From Paenibacillus alginolyticus DSM 5050 = NBRC 15375 (GTDB lineage Bacteria > Bacillota > Bacilli > Paenibacillales > NBRC-103111), in the NCBI RefSeq assembly GCF_000422905.1, contig NZ_AUGY01000008.1, positions 108,783 through 172,782 of the forward strand: DNA of 64,000 nucleotides, written 5' to 3'. The notes under the pieces were generated by a model, which did not search any database, was not told where the DNA came from, and saw only the letters and a list, made by a program, of their open reading frames with translations. Positions 44,672-53,583 of the stretch are shown here, one piece after another. How positions within the stretch are numbered: the stretch's first letter is position 1; the number at the start of each line of letters is the position of its first letter. The translations under genes were made by a program, and so were the position numbers.

Positions 44672-47182
44672 TTGTTTGGTCAACGGTTGATTCAGAATTG
44701 GGAGCATTACTGTGGGAGTCTAGGAGGCGTGTGGGAGGTATGGCGGGGTGATAAGCTCCAAAATCACTATAATGTGCCATGGAGGCAAATAGCGCTTCCG
44801 CATTCTTACAATGCTTTGGATACAATGGACCCAGACAGTAAGTACTATCAAGGACAGGGCTGGTATCGTACTAAGCTTGCCGTAAACAATCCGTATCCGA
44901 ACGGTAGAACACTTCTTCATTTCGAAGGAGCGGGACAGCGTTCTAAGGTATTCGTTTATACCGAGCAGGTAGGAGAACACCTTGGAGGGTACGATGAATT
45001 CACGGTAGATATAACGGAAGCCGCCGAACGAGCGCAGGAAATGGAACGCTATGAGGGGAAAGTTCCCGTAGCCGTCATGTGCGATAACAGCCGTGAACTT
45101 GAGACGATTCCGTCAGATGCTAGTGATTTTCACCTATATGGAGGTGTGTACCGCTATCTGAATCTGGTCTATGTGCCAGCGGTATCGCTGGAGAAAGTAC
45201 ATATCGAGACGGACATCCCAGATTTGAAAAAGTCGATCGCTTCCGGCTCCGATTCGCTTTCTTCCTGTACGGTGAAAGTTCGCGCAACATTATATAATCC
45301 GAAGGGTTTGAACGAAAACCTGCAGCTGACGATCCAATTAACGGACCCAACGGGTTGTGTGATAGCGGTTTCAAATGTGAGTGCATCGCCGTGGGAAGGG
45401 GATAAGGAGCTAGCCATATTCGAGCTTGATACACCTAATCTCTGGTCGACGGTACAACCTGACTTGTACAGCTGTAATGTGACCCTTTCGAGCGTTCATG
45501 GAGAGACAACGGTTAACGAGAAATTCGGGGTTCGTTTCTTTGAGTTTATGAAACAAGGTCCTTTCAAGCTTAACGGTGAGCGGTTACTGCTTCGCGGTAC
45601 TCATCGTCATGAGGATCATGCCGGTGTTGGACCTGCGATGACAGAAGAGATGATTCGTGAAGAAATGCAATTGATTAAGAGCATGGGTGCTAACTTTATA
45701 CGGCTCGGTCATTACCAGCAATCGAGAATTGTTCTGAATCTTTGCGATGAGCTCGGCATATTGGTTTGGGAGGAAATTCCTTGGTGCCGTGGTGGGTTAG
45801 GGGGCGAAGCTTACCGACAGCAGTGTCGCGATATGCTTAAGGCGATGATCTCGCAGCATTACAATCATCCGTCCGTGATTCTTTGGGGGCTCGGCAATGA
45901 AAATGATTGGGAATGCGATTTTGATTATTTTGACCAAGAAGAAATCCGTGGCTTTATGAAAGAACTTCATGACCTGTCACACCAGTTGGATGCAGGGCGT
46001 CTGACCGCGATACGGCGATGTGAGTTTTGCAAAGATATTATTGATGTTTACTCCCCTTCGATTTGGGCAGGGTGGTATCGAGGCATATACACAGATTACG
46101 AGAAAAGCTGCAGGATGGCCTTTGAGCAGGTAGACTCCTTTTTCCATATGGAATGGGGGGCAGATAATTTGCCAACTCGGCATGTGGAGAAAACGTACAC
46201 GGGTTTTGAGTTTATTCCTAACGGAGATGGAGCAACAGAGGAGCGAGATGGGGATTATTTGCTGACTGGAGGCGAAACGCGTGTCTCTCGGGATGGAGAC
46301 TGGTCGGAGACGTACTTCTGTGAAATGATCGATTGGTATTTAAAATGCCAAGAGGGGATGGATTGGCTAACTGGCGCGGCACAATGGTCCTTCAAGGATT
46401 TCGCCACGCCAGTCCGTCCGGATTCACCGATTCCGTATCTGAATATGAAGGGAATCGTTGAACGTGATTTGACGAAGAAAGAAGCCTTTTATGTCTTTCA
46501 ATCCTATTGGTCTAAGGAACCTATGGTTCGCATTTACGGTCACACGATGCCAGTCCGTTGGGGTGCTAAGGATGAGCAGAAGTGCCTAAAGGTTTATTCC
46601 AACTGCTCTAAGGCGGAGCTATTTCTTAACGGGGTTAGTTTGGGCGTGAAACATCGAGATTCCAAAGACTTTCCATCTGCGGGTCTGCGTTGGAATACAG
46701 TTTTCAATCCTGGCATGAACCATGTGCAGGTCATCGCTGAGAAGGATGGCATCATTGTGAAGGATGAGCTGACCATTGGCTACCAGACCGAGTCATGGGG
46801 GGAGCCGACGGAGCTTCGGCTTACGTCAGTGAAGCAGGATGATGGCCGTATCTTTGTGGAAGCGCGTATGTTTGATGCGAAGGGAGTTTTTTGCCCTGAT
46901 GCTTCTCATTTCATTCGTTTTGGACTTAGCGGTGATGGCAAGCTGCTTGATGGTCTTGGCACGATCCATGGCTCGAGGCTAGTACAGCTGGCGACTGGAC
47001 GTGCAGGGATTTATATCGATCCGCTGGGTGGATGTGCTGCTGTCATCGGTGAGACCGCATTCGTATCTGCGGGGGGACCTGCCATGGCTGCGGTCAAAGC
47101 GGGCAAGGCAACTCATCAACCGGTCTCGGTAGTCAGCGCGAAGTGTGAAGGATTGGCTACTGCTTTTATCACGTTACATTAA
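44672..47182 (+). CDS. Glycoside hydrolase family 2 (beta-galactosidase/beta-glucuronidase type)
   Basis: 836 residues. Jelly-roll domain about 1-180, immunoglobulin-like domain about 185-290, TIM barrel about 295-600 with the acid/base Glu in SVILWGLGNENDW and the nucleophile Glu in FFHMEWGADN, then C-terminal beta domains. No signal peptide, so it acts inside on imported oligosaccharides. TTG start 8-10 nt after GGTGGGAG. It leads an operon with GH88, lyase and PL6-like genes, which suggests beta-linked galactosyl or glucuronosyl units of an acidic polysaccharide. Confidence 0.88.
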   Translation: MFGQRLIQNWEHYCGSLGGVWEVWRGDKLQNHYNVPWRQIALPHSYNALDTMDPDSKYYQGQGWYRTKLAVNNPYPNGRTLLHFEGAGQRSKVFVYTEQVGEHLGGYDEFTVDITEAAERAQEMERYEGKVPVAVMCDNSRELETIPSDASDFHLYGGVYRYLNLVYVPAVSLEKVHIETDIPDLKKSIASGSDSLSSCTVKVRATLYNPKGLNENLQLTIQLTDPTGCVIAVSNVSASPWEGDKELAIFELDTPNLWSTVQPDLYSCNVTLSSVHGETTVNEKFGVRFFEFMKQGPFKLNGERLLLRGTHRHEDHAGVGPAMTEEMIREEMQLIKSMGANFIRLGHYQQSRIVLNLCDELGILVWEEIPWCRGGLGGEAYRQQCRDMLKAMISQHYNHPSVILWGLGNENDWECDFDYFDQEEIRGFMKELHDLSHQLDAGRLTAIRRCEFCKDIIDVYSPSIWAGWYRGIYTDYEKSCRMAFEQVDSFFHMEWGADNLPTRHVEKTYTGFEFIPNGDGATEERDGDYLLTGGETRVSRDGDWSETYFCEMIDWYLKCQEGMDWLTGAAQWSFKDFATPVRPDSPIPYLNMKGIVERDLTKKEAFYVFQSYWSKEPMVRIYGHTMPVRWGAKDEQKCLKVYSNCSKAELFLNGVSLGVKHRDSKDFPSAGLRWNTVFNPGMNHVQVIAEKDGIIVKDELTIGYQTESWGEPTELRLTSVKQDDGRIFVEARMFDAKGVFCPDASHFIRFGLSGDGKLLDGLGTIHGSRLVQLATGRAGIYIDPLGGCAAVIGETAFVSAGGPAMAAVKAGKATHQPVSVVSAKCEGLATAFITLH

Positions 47183-47201
47183 AATCAAAGGAGCGAATCG
47201 A

Positions 47202-48362
47202 ATGGAGAACAAGACAACGATTCAAGCGGACAAGTGGAAGAACGCCGCAAGCATGAAGGAAGCACTGTCCCACGTTTGGGAGGCTCTGCAGGTTAAAGTT
47301 GATCGAATGATTGAACAGCTCGGGGATAAATCTCCGCATGTGGCTAAGGAAGACGGTATCTACGATGACATGCGGCACGATTGGTGGACTTCCGGTTTCT
47401 GGCCAGGCATCCTGTGGATTATGCACGAAATGACCGGCAAGGAGCATTACAAAAAAGCGGCGTGGAGCTGGGACGAGAAGTTTGAAAAGAAGATGATCGA
47501 GGCTAACAACTATCACCACGATGTAGGCTTTCAATTCCTGCCGACTGCGGTTATCAAATACAAGCTGACAGGCGATCAGGACGGTAAGCGCCGGGGGCTG
47601 TTTGCAGCTAACTTCTTAACTGGACGCTTCAATCTGGCTGGTCAATTCCTGAGAGCGTGGAATCAAGAAAAAATCGGTTGGTCCATCGTAGATTCGTCTA
47701 TGAATTTGTCTATTTTGTTTTGGGCTGCTCAAGAGTCGGCTGATCCGCGGTTTGAACATGTAGGCAAGGCGCATGCGGATACGGTGGTGGAGCATTTTAT
47801 CCGAGAAGACGGATCTGTGAATCACATTCTGAGCTTTGATCCTAGGTCGGGCGAGCTTATCGAGTCTCTTGGCGGGCAAGGGGCAGGACCTCATTCTTCC
47901 TGGAGCCGTGGGCAAGCATGGGCGCTGCATGGTATGGCCAACACTTACCGCTACACTGGGGATGCCAAATATCTCCATGCAGCTAGACGCGTAGCGCACT
48001 ATTTTCTAGCTTGCTTACCGGAGGATTATGTAGCGCATTGGGATTTCCGCGCAAATGAATCCTTGGAAGGCCTTCCGCGCGACACGTCTGCGGCAACCTG
48101 CGCAGCGTCTGGTTTGCTTGAACTGGCTGATGCACTTCCAGCCGTTGAGGGTGCACTTTATCGACGGGCAGCGGAACGGATTTTGCTTTCCTTGACCCAG
48201 AACTATGCAACATGGGATCAACCGGAGCATGAGGCAATCCTGCTTGGCGGAACAGGCAATTTCCCCGCTGGGCAGAACGTTGACGTTTCCTTGATCTATG
48301 GTGACTATTATTACGTTGAAGCCATTGCGAAGCTGTTGGGCTGGAAAAATCGTATTTTCTAG
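47202..48362 (+). CDS. Glycoside hydrolase family 88/105 (unsaturated uronyl hydrolase)
   Basis: 386 residues, an (alpha/alpha)6 barrel. MRHDWWTSGFWPGILWI contains the first conserved Asp; SSMNLSILFWA the second; WSRGQAWALHGMANTYRYTG is the signature segment. These enzymes remove the 4,5-unsaturated uronic acid left by polysaccharide lyases, using a hydration mechanism. ATG at 47202 after AAAGGAG. Cytosolic. It follows the GH2 gene by 19 nt, in line with lyases further down. Confidence 0.85.
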   Translation: MENKTTIQADKWKNAASMKEALSHVWEALQVKVDRMIEQLGDKSPHVAKEDGIYDDMRHDWWTSGFWPGILWIMHEMTGKEHYKKAAWSWDEKFEKKMIEANNYHHDVGFQFLPTAVIKYKLTGDQDGKRRGLFAANFLTGRFNLAGQFLRAWNQEKIGWSIVDSSMNLSILFWAAQESADPRFEHVGKAHADTVVEHFIREDGSVNHILSFDPRSGELIESLGGQGAGPHSSWSRGQAWALHGMANTYRYTGDAKYLHAARRVAHYFLACLPEDYVAHWDFRANESLEGLPRDTSAATCAASGLLELADALPAVEGALYRRAAERILLSLTQNYATWDQPEHEAILLGGTGNFPAGQNVDVSLIYGDYYYVEAIAKLLGWKNRIF

Positions 48363-48474
48363 CAATACTGGCCTGGACCTGCTATTTCATTATGGAATTA
48401 GCAGGTCACAGGTCAATTTCTTTTACTTGAATTGCCGGTGGAAGATTAGTAATTGGCAGGGGAGGAGCATGAGG

Positions 48475-49593
48475 ATGGGAATCATGAAGTTACACAAGGA
48501 ACAATGGAAAGATTACTTTGATATGGACAGAATTATCCATGATGCGGAGGAATCGCTTCACGCCCCGATGATACATATAACAGATCATATGGCTCATGGA
48601 AGCCCTGGGGGCTTGTATGATTATTATTCGAATGGAGACTACTGGTGGCCGAATCCGGATACAGAGGATGGACTGCCGTATATTCGTCGCGATGGGGAAA
48701 GTAACCCCGGCAATTTCGATCATCACCGGAGCACGCTGCGGCTTATGAGGACGCATGTGGTCAGGTTGGCTTCAGCCTATCGGATCACGGAGGACGAACG
48801 ATATGCGGCAAAAGCGATGCAGCTTTTGAAGGCGTTTTTCTTGGATGAACAGACCCGAATGAATCCGCATCTGTTGTATGCCCAAGCGATTCCTGGCGTA
48901 TGTGAGGGAAGGGGAATCGGGATTATCGATACGCTTCACTTGATAGACGTTACGGTCGCCTTTGAAGCTTTGCAAAAGGCATTGCGTAAGGAGGAAACTT
49001 CAAGGCAGGGCCTCGTGGAGTGGTTCTCCAGTTATTTGAATTGGATGAGTACACACCCCCAAGGCATTGAGGAAAGGGACGCGACCAATAATCATGGGAT
49101 CTGCTGGTTCGTGCAAGCAGCTGCATTTGGACGGATGACCGGAAATGAACAAATGCTTGCCTATTGCCGGGAACAATTCAAGACCCGTTTGCTGGCTGAG
49201 CAAATGGATCAGAACGGCAGCTTGCCGAGGGAATTAGCGCGAACTAAGCCTTACGCCTATTCCATCTTCGCTTTGGATAATCTGGTCACCCTCTGCCATA
49301 TCCTATCCACTCCGAACGATAATCTATGGGATTATCAATTACCCGATGGAAGAGGAATCCGGAAGGGAATTGATTTTCTGACACCTTATTTGATGAATAA
49401 AGCTGCATGGCCTTACAGGCATGATGTAGAGTGCTTTGAAGATTGGCCTGTCGGGATATCGTTGCTACTATTCGCGGGGCTTGCTTACGAATCTGATGAT
49501 TTGTTGAAGCTGTGGCACGAGCTGGATAAAAGCCCATCAAGTTCAGAGGTGCGTCGAAATATGGCTATCCGACAGCCGCTTCTTTGGTTGTGA
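48475..49593 (+). CDS. Alginate-lyase-family (PF05426-like) protein
   Basis: 372 residues from ATG 48475, 9 nt after GGAGG; an ATG at 48469 is too close to the site. Alpha/alpha toroid with the family segments YYSNGDYWWPNPDTEDGLPYIRRDGE, NPGNFDHHRSTL and the active-site-like TNNHGICWFVQAA. No signal peptide. Members cleave or bind uronate polymers. It shares the operon with the GH88 gene, whose product would take over the unsaturated ends. Confidence 0.8.
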   Translation: MGIMKLHKEQWKDYFDMDRIIHDAEESLHAPMIHITDHMAHGSPGGLYDYYSNGDYWWPNPDTEDGLPYIRRDGESNPGNFDHHRSTLRLMRTHVVRLASAYRITEDERYAAKAMQLLKAFFLDEQTRMNPHLLYAQAIPGVCEGRGIGIIDTLHLIDVTVAFEALQKALRKEETSRQGLVEWFSSYLNWMSTHPQGIEERDATNNHGICWFVQAAAFGRMTGNEQMLAYCREQFKTRLLAEQMDQNGSLPRELARTKPYAYSIFALDNLVTLCHILSTPNDNLWDYQLPDGRGIRKGIDFLTPYLMNKAAWPYRHDVECFEDWPVGISLLLFAGLAYESDDLLKLWHELDKSPSSSEVRRNMAIRQPLLWL

Positions 49594-49616
49594 AAATGTG
49601 AAAAGCAACGCCCTGA

Positions 49617-49651
49617 AGGGATGTCTGGTAACTCTGACACTCCCTTTTTTA
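49617..49651 (+). terminator. Terminator after the lyase gene
   Basis: AGGGATGTC pairs with GACACTCCCT with one bulge, followed by T6. It separates the cytosolic enzymes from the secreted PL6-like gene. The 49652-49862 gap holds its promoter region; I see no gene there. Confidence 0.75.
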
Positions 49652-49862
49652 CGTTTACATCCATATTTGAATAGCTAGATTAGCTAATGAGGGTGTGTAG
49701 TTTCGATTTTAAAGATCAATTTACGATTATGAAGATTTATTATCTTGATGATTTATTTAAAATTGAGGGAGAGTGCGCACTCGACGACTATGAAAGGAGT
49801 TCAAAAGTTAGAAAGGATTGGTTGATTTGAAAATGAAATCAAGATTAGAGGAGGATTTCTTA

Positions 49863-52151
49863 ATGGGAAAAGGAAAAAAAGCAGGCATTGTTCTGTTACT
49901 CGTTAGTTTGTTTCTTGCCATGATCCCTTTTTCAGGTTATGCAGCCGACGCTAAATTGTCGATCGCGCCATCTGGTGTGACGGCAAGTGCGGATGATGGG
50001 AACGTACCTGCAAATACCGTCGATGGTAGCTTAACGACCCGTTGGTCTGCTAGTGGTGACGGGCAATGGATCAAGTTCGATTTGGGTACCGTTAAAAAAG
50101 TATCTTTCATTAAAATTGCATTTTTAAACGGGGATACGCGAACATCGAATTTTGATATACAAATATCTACGGATAATGTAAATTTTACGACGGTTCAGGC
50201 TAACGTGACGAGCAGTTTGAATACAAGCCTGCAGATTTTTGATTTTCCGGATGTAGATCCCGTCCGTTATGTGCGGATTGTTGGACATGGCAACTCCGTG
50301 AACGCATGGAACAGTTACACCGAGGCGGAAATTTACGGAGACACTTCTGCAAGCGCTTCCGCGGACTCCAAGTTCTCCGTCCCAGGTGCTTCTGTGACTG
50401 CTAGCGCTGATGATGGGAATGTGCCTGCTAATACGGTGGATGGAAGCTTAACTACTCGCTGGTCTGCTAACGGCAATGGGCAATGGATCAAGTACGATTT
50501 GGGATCGAATGTCAAAGTTTCCTTTATTAAGATTGCATTTTTAAGCGGGGATACAAGAACCTCCAGTTGCGATATTCAAACCTCCACGGATAACGTGAAT
50601 TTTACAACGGTTCAGGCCAACGTAACGAGCAGTTTGAATACAAGCTTGCAGACTTTTGACTTCCCTGATGTAACGTCTGTCCGTTATGTGCGAATTGTTG
50701 GACATGGCAACTCCCTGAACACATGGAACAGCTATACGGAGGTAGAAATTTATGGGGTTGTTCCAGTTACTCCTGGTGTACCTGTCTCCACATCCGCTGA
50801 GCTAACAACGGCTTTGAGCAATGCCAGTGCCGGTACCACAATCGTACTCGCGAATGGGAGTTACACACAAACAGGCCCTTTCGTCTTGAGTAACAAAAAC
50901 GGCACAGCGAGCAGCCCCATTACGATCAAGGCGGCTAATCAAGGACAAGCGATTATTTCTGGCGGAGCGTCCTTACAAATTCAAAACTCGTCCAATGTCG
51001 TTATCGAGGGACTTAAATTTACAAACTTAGGAAATACTGCCCTACTCCTAGATGGGTCTAATAACATTAGAGTTACTCGAAATCTATTCGCGCTGCAAGC
51101 GACCGGAAGCACTCTAATCTGGCTTCAGGTTAGTGGAGTCAATAGTCATCATAATCGAATCGATCATAATGACTTCGGTAACAAGAGCGACACGGATCCT
51201 CTAATTGCCTATCAAGGAGATGGTAACGGGAACATCTCTCAGTATGACGTCATCGAATATAATTACTTTCATGATGTAGGGCCATGGGTAGCTAATGGCA
51301 AAGAAACAATACGCCTTGGATTATCGGGAATCTCCTTGTCCAATGGGTTTAATACCATTCAGTACAATTTATTTGAGAACTGCGATGGCGAACCCGAAAT
51401 CGTGTCTGTGAAGAGCAGTAATAACACGGTTCGCTACAATACCTTCAAGACCTCCAAAGGAGGGCTCACCTCAAGGCATGGTCATTTCAACTCATTTTAC
51501 GGCAACTTTTTCCTTGGCGATGGGGTAGAAACGGAAGAAGCGGGAATCCGTATTTATGGCAACGACCATAAGATATACAACAATTACATGGAGAATCTTA
51601 CGGCTAACGCCATTATTCTTGACAATGGCAATTATGATGGAGGTACAAGTGGGTATCCTTCCAATCCAACGGCTGATGACTCGAGAGCGCAGTGGAAAAT
51701 TTACAGAGCGCAAGTTGTCAACAATACGATTGTTAACAGCACGACGGGAATTATTGTTGGTTCCAGTAAAGCGTTTGCCACTCAGGACAGCAGAATAGCT
51801 AATAATATCGTGAGAAATTCCACGGGTACTCTTTATGATGAAGTTGTGACTACCAACAACGTATTCGAAGGGAATATGGGGTTCGGCAGTACAGTAAGCA
51901 ATAATAGTTCGAGAACGACTGCCCAAATTTGGGGAGTAAATCCGCTGCTTACAACTGTAAACGGCTTGCAGAAATTGTCTTCCGGCAGTCCGGCGATCAA
52001 CGCTGCATTGGGAACCTACACCTTTGTGACAGAGGATATGGATGGAGAAACACGCGCCACCACGGATATTGGAGCTGATGAACGATCTTCAAGCACATCC
52101 TTTGGGAAACATCCATTGGTGGTAACTGAGGTAGGACCGAACGCGCCTTAA
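49863..52151 (+). CDS. Secreted polysaccharide lyase 6-like beta-helix enzyme with two F5/8-C (CBM32-like) domains
   Basis: 762 residues. Sec signal peptide (hydrophobic about 8-25, cleavage about GYA|AD). Two tandem discoidin/CBM32-like domains (about 30-155 and 165-295) are nearly identical. Then a right-handed beta-helix with chondroitinase-B/alginate-lyase marks: SVKSSNNTVRYNTFKTSKGG and the catalytic LTSRHGHFN. ATG at 49863 is 8 nt after GAGGAGG. It would cut uronate-containing glycans outside the cell, feeding GH88 and GH2. Followed by a terminator. Confidence 0.85.
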   Translation: MGKGKKAGIVLLLVSLFLAMIPFSGYAADAKLSIAPSGVTASADDGNVPANTVDGSLTTRWSASGDGQWIKFDLGTVKKVSFIKIAFLNGDTRTSNFDIQISTDNVNFTTVQANVTSSLNTSLQIFDFPDVDPVRYVRIVGHGNSVNAWNSYTEAEIYGDTSASASADSKFSVPGASVTASADDGNVPANTVDGSLTTRWSANGNGQWIKYDLGSNVKVSFIKIAFLSGDTRTSSCDIQTSTDNVNFTTVQANVTSSLNTSLQTFDFPDVTSVRYVRIVGHGNSLNTWNSYTEVEIYGVVPVTPGVPVSTSAELTTALSNASAGTTIVLANGSYTQTGPFVLSNKNGTASSPITIKAANQGQAIISGGASLQIQNSSNVVIEGLKFTNLGNTALLLDGSNNIRVTRNLFALQATGSTLIWLQVSGVNSHHNRIDHNDFGNKSDTDPLIAYQGDGNGNISQYDVIEYNYFHDVGPWVANGKETIRLGLSGISLSNGFNTIQYNLFENCDGEPEIVSVKSSNNTVRYNTFKTSKGGLTSRHGHFNSFYGNFFLGDGVETEEAGIRIYGNDHKIYNNYMENLTANAIILDNGNYDGGTSGYPSNPTADDSRAQWKIYRAQVVNNTIVNSTTGIIVGSSKAFATQDSRIANNIVRNSTGTLYDEVVTTNNVFEGNMGFGSTVSNNSSRTTAQIWGVNPLLTTVNGLQKLSSGSPAINAALGTYTFVTEDMDGETRATTDIGADERSSSTSFGKHPLVVTEVGPNAP
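50338..50760 (+). repeat. Tandem duplication of the F5/8-C domain coding segment
   Basis: The DNA at about 49963-50340 recurs at about 50383-50757 with high identity over the whole domain (for example GATGATGGGAA...GTCTGCT in both). Most differences are silent, so duplication is recent in evolutionary terms. Confidence 0.8.
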
Positions 52152-52186
52152 GTAAGGAGTAGATGGTTTACGGATATGGTTTAAAA

Positions 52187-52217
52187 GAAGATCGCAACAG
52201 CTTTGGCTGTGCGGTCT
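52187..52217 (+). terminator. Terminator after the PL6-like gene
   Basis: AGATCGCAACAGC pairs with GCTGTGCGGTCT, followed by T8. No gene that I can support lies in 52218-52500. Confidence 0.88.
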
Positions 52218-52507
52218 TTTTTTTGCATAAAAAAGTATAAGTTATCGGTTCGCGAAAACCGGATTCTTATGTGGTCACTCACCACCGAACCCATCCCCTA
52301 ACCGTAAGCCGCTCAACCGTCCAATTCGTGTCGATGCTCCCATATAGCCGCTCCTTTGCAAGCGAAACAATTCATGTTCACCCCCCTGTTAACATATTCT
52401 TGATTATCTTCCTGCTCTATGCACTCAACTATCTTATGAAACTTGATAATGTTGGAAAATCCAAGTAGAGTTTAGGGGTAGGAGATGAAAGTAGGGGGTT
52501 GTTAGAT

Positions 52508-52758
52508 TTGAAAAAACTGGGTATTGCGCTGCTGATCGTCTCTGGGATTGCACTTTTATCGGCATTTACCATTCCATTCTTCGTTCAACTGGAAGTGAGA
52601 TCGCTGGTTGGATCGCTGGTCTTCTTATCGTTAGCGAGATTGCGTTCTGGACAGGCGGCATCATTCTTGGTAAAGAAGTGGCGAGAAAATATAGACGGTA
52701 CTTAAATCCTAGAAACTGGTCGCGAAAACAGAATAGGTCGAGTAACGATGGAGAATAA
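52508..52758 (+). pseudogene. Small two-helix membrane protein, frameshifted
   Basis: TTG at 52508 lies 8 nt after GGGGG. The first frame gives a good membrane helix (KKLGIALLIVSGIALLSAFTIPFF) but degenerates after about 52590. Another frame takes over with IAGWIAGLLIVSEIAFWTGG and IILGKEVARKYRRYLNPRNW, a sensible second helix and basic tail, to the stop at 52758. One indel near 52590 is inferred. Family not recognised with certainty. Confidence 0.55.
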
Positions 52759-52841
52759 ATGAAAAGATACATTCCCGAAAGTTTAGCTTTTTTCGTATTT
52801 TCAGGTATACTATAACCTGCAGATGAAAAAGGGGTGGTTCA

Positions 52842-53138
52842 ATGTTTACAATGACAAGTTACACCGTGGAATTAGTGAAAGATCCATTTGGGATTTTGAC
52901 GGGGCAGCGATATGAATTTCTCATTGATATTGAGGTTGAGGAAGATGACGAATTATACTCGGAAAGCGGCTTATATATCAGAGCGATCTATAGCGTGGAA
53001 GAGGAAAAGTCTGGAATTATGAAATACGAGCTTTACGAGAAAACGACGCAGCTCTATTTGGATTTTGATTTAGAGGATGATGAAGTTGCCGCAGTTGAAG
53101 CGTTTTGTAAAGAGCATTTTCATGAAGGAAATGAATAA
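52842..53138 (+). CDS. DUF6509-like small acidic protein
   Basis: 98 residues, acidic and beta-rich: starts TSYTVELVKDPFGILTGQRYEF, middle DIEVEEDDELYSESGLYIRAIY, end EVAAVEAFCKEHF. This pattern recurs in Bacillaceae and Paenibacillaceae as a protein of unknown function. ATG after AAGGGGTGG. Followed by a terminator. Confidence 0.65.
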   Translation: MFTMTSYTVELVKDPFGILTGQRYEFLIDIEVEEDDELYSESGLYIRAIYSVEEEKSGIMKYELYEKTTQLYLDFDLEDDEVAAVEAFCKEHFHEGNE

Positions 53139-53151
53139 GTAAGTGAACAGC

Positions 53152-53188
53152 CATTCGAGATGCGTTCATCCTGGATGGCTTTTTTTCA
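53152..53188 (+). terminator. Terminator after the DUF6509-like gene
   Basis: CAGCCATTC pairs with GGATGGCT around AGATGCGTTCATC, followed by T7. Confidence 0.8.
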
Positions 53189-53367
53189 ACCCAACGAATC
53201 TAGTATCCTCGCTATGTATTTATTCAAATCAAACGGATGCCGAAGCAGTAAACTCATCCTGAGACCTGCCCCAAGTGCGGTTAGCCCAATAAAATATTCA
53301 TATTCCCCTAATTAACAAGCTATTTACTCGTTCTCTACACCTAATAAGTCATTATAAATACTATAAG

Positions 53368-53459
53368 CTGACACGCAATACTTATCATGTATACTTTATT
53401 CGAATGAATAATCCGAAAGCATCGGGACTGTCACTCCATTGGGAGGGCTGTCCTTTTTT
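53368..53459 (+). ncRNA. Possible short RNA: promoter plus terminator upstream of the recombinase
   Basis: A sigma-A-like promoter, CTGACA (53368-53373), 16 nt, TATACT (53390-53395), is followed about 30 nt later by a terminator whose outer arms GGAC (53425) and GTCC (53450-53453) and inner CTCC/GGGAG pair, with T6 at 53454-53459. A transcript of about 58 nt would start near 53402. It may also be a leader attenuator of the recombinase gene at 53584. The rest of 53190-53580 shows nothing else I can support. Confidence 0.4.
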
Positions 53460-53583
53460 GTTTGGATCTAAGAACGACGAACGTCTCTTTAAGTTTTCAC
53501 ATCTAATTTAATTGAGCACAAAGTGCGGAAGAATGCAGGGATATTTTGGGATTTATTGAATTGAATAAAGGGGCGGTCCACTA

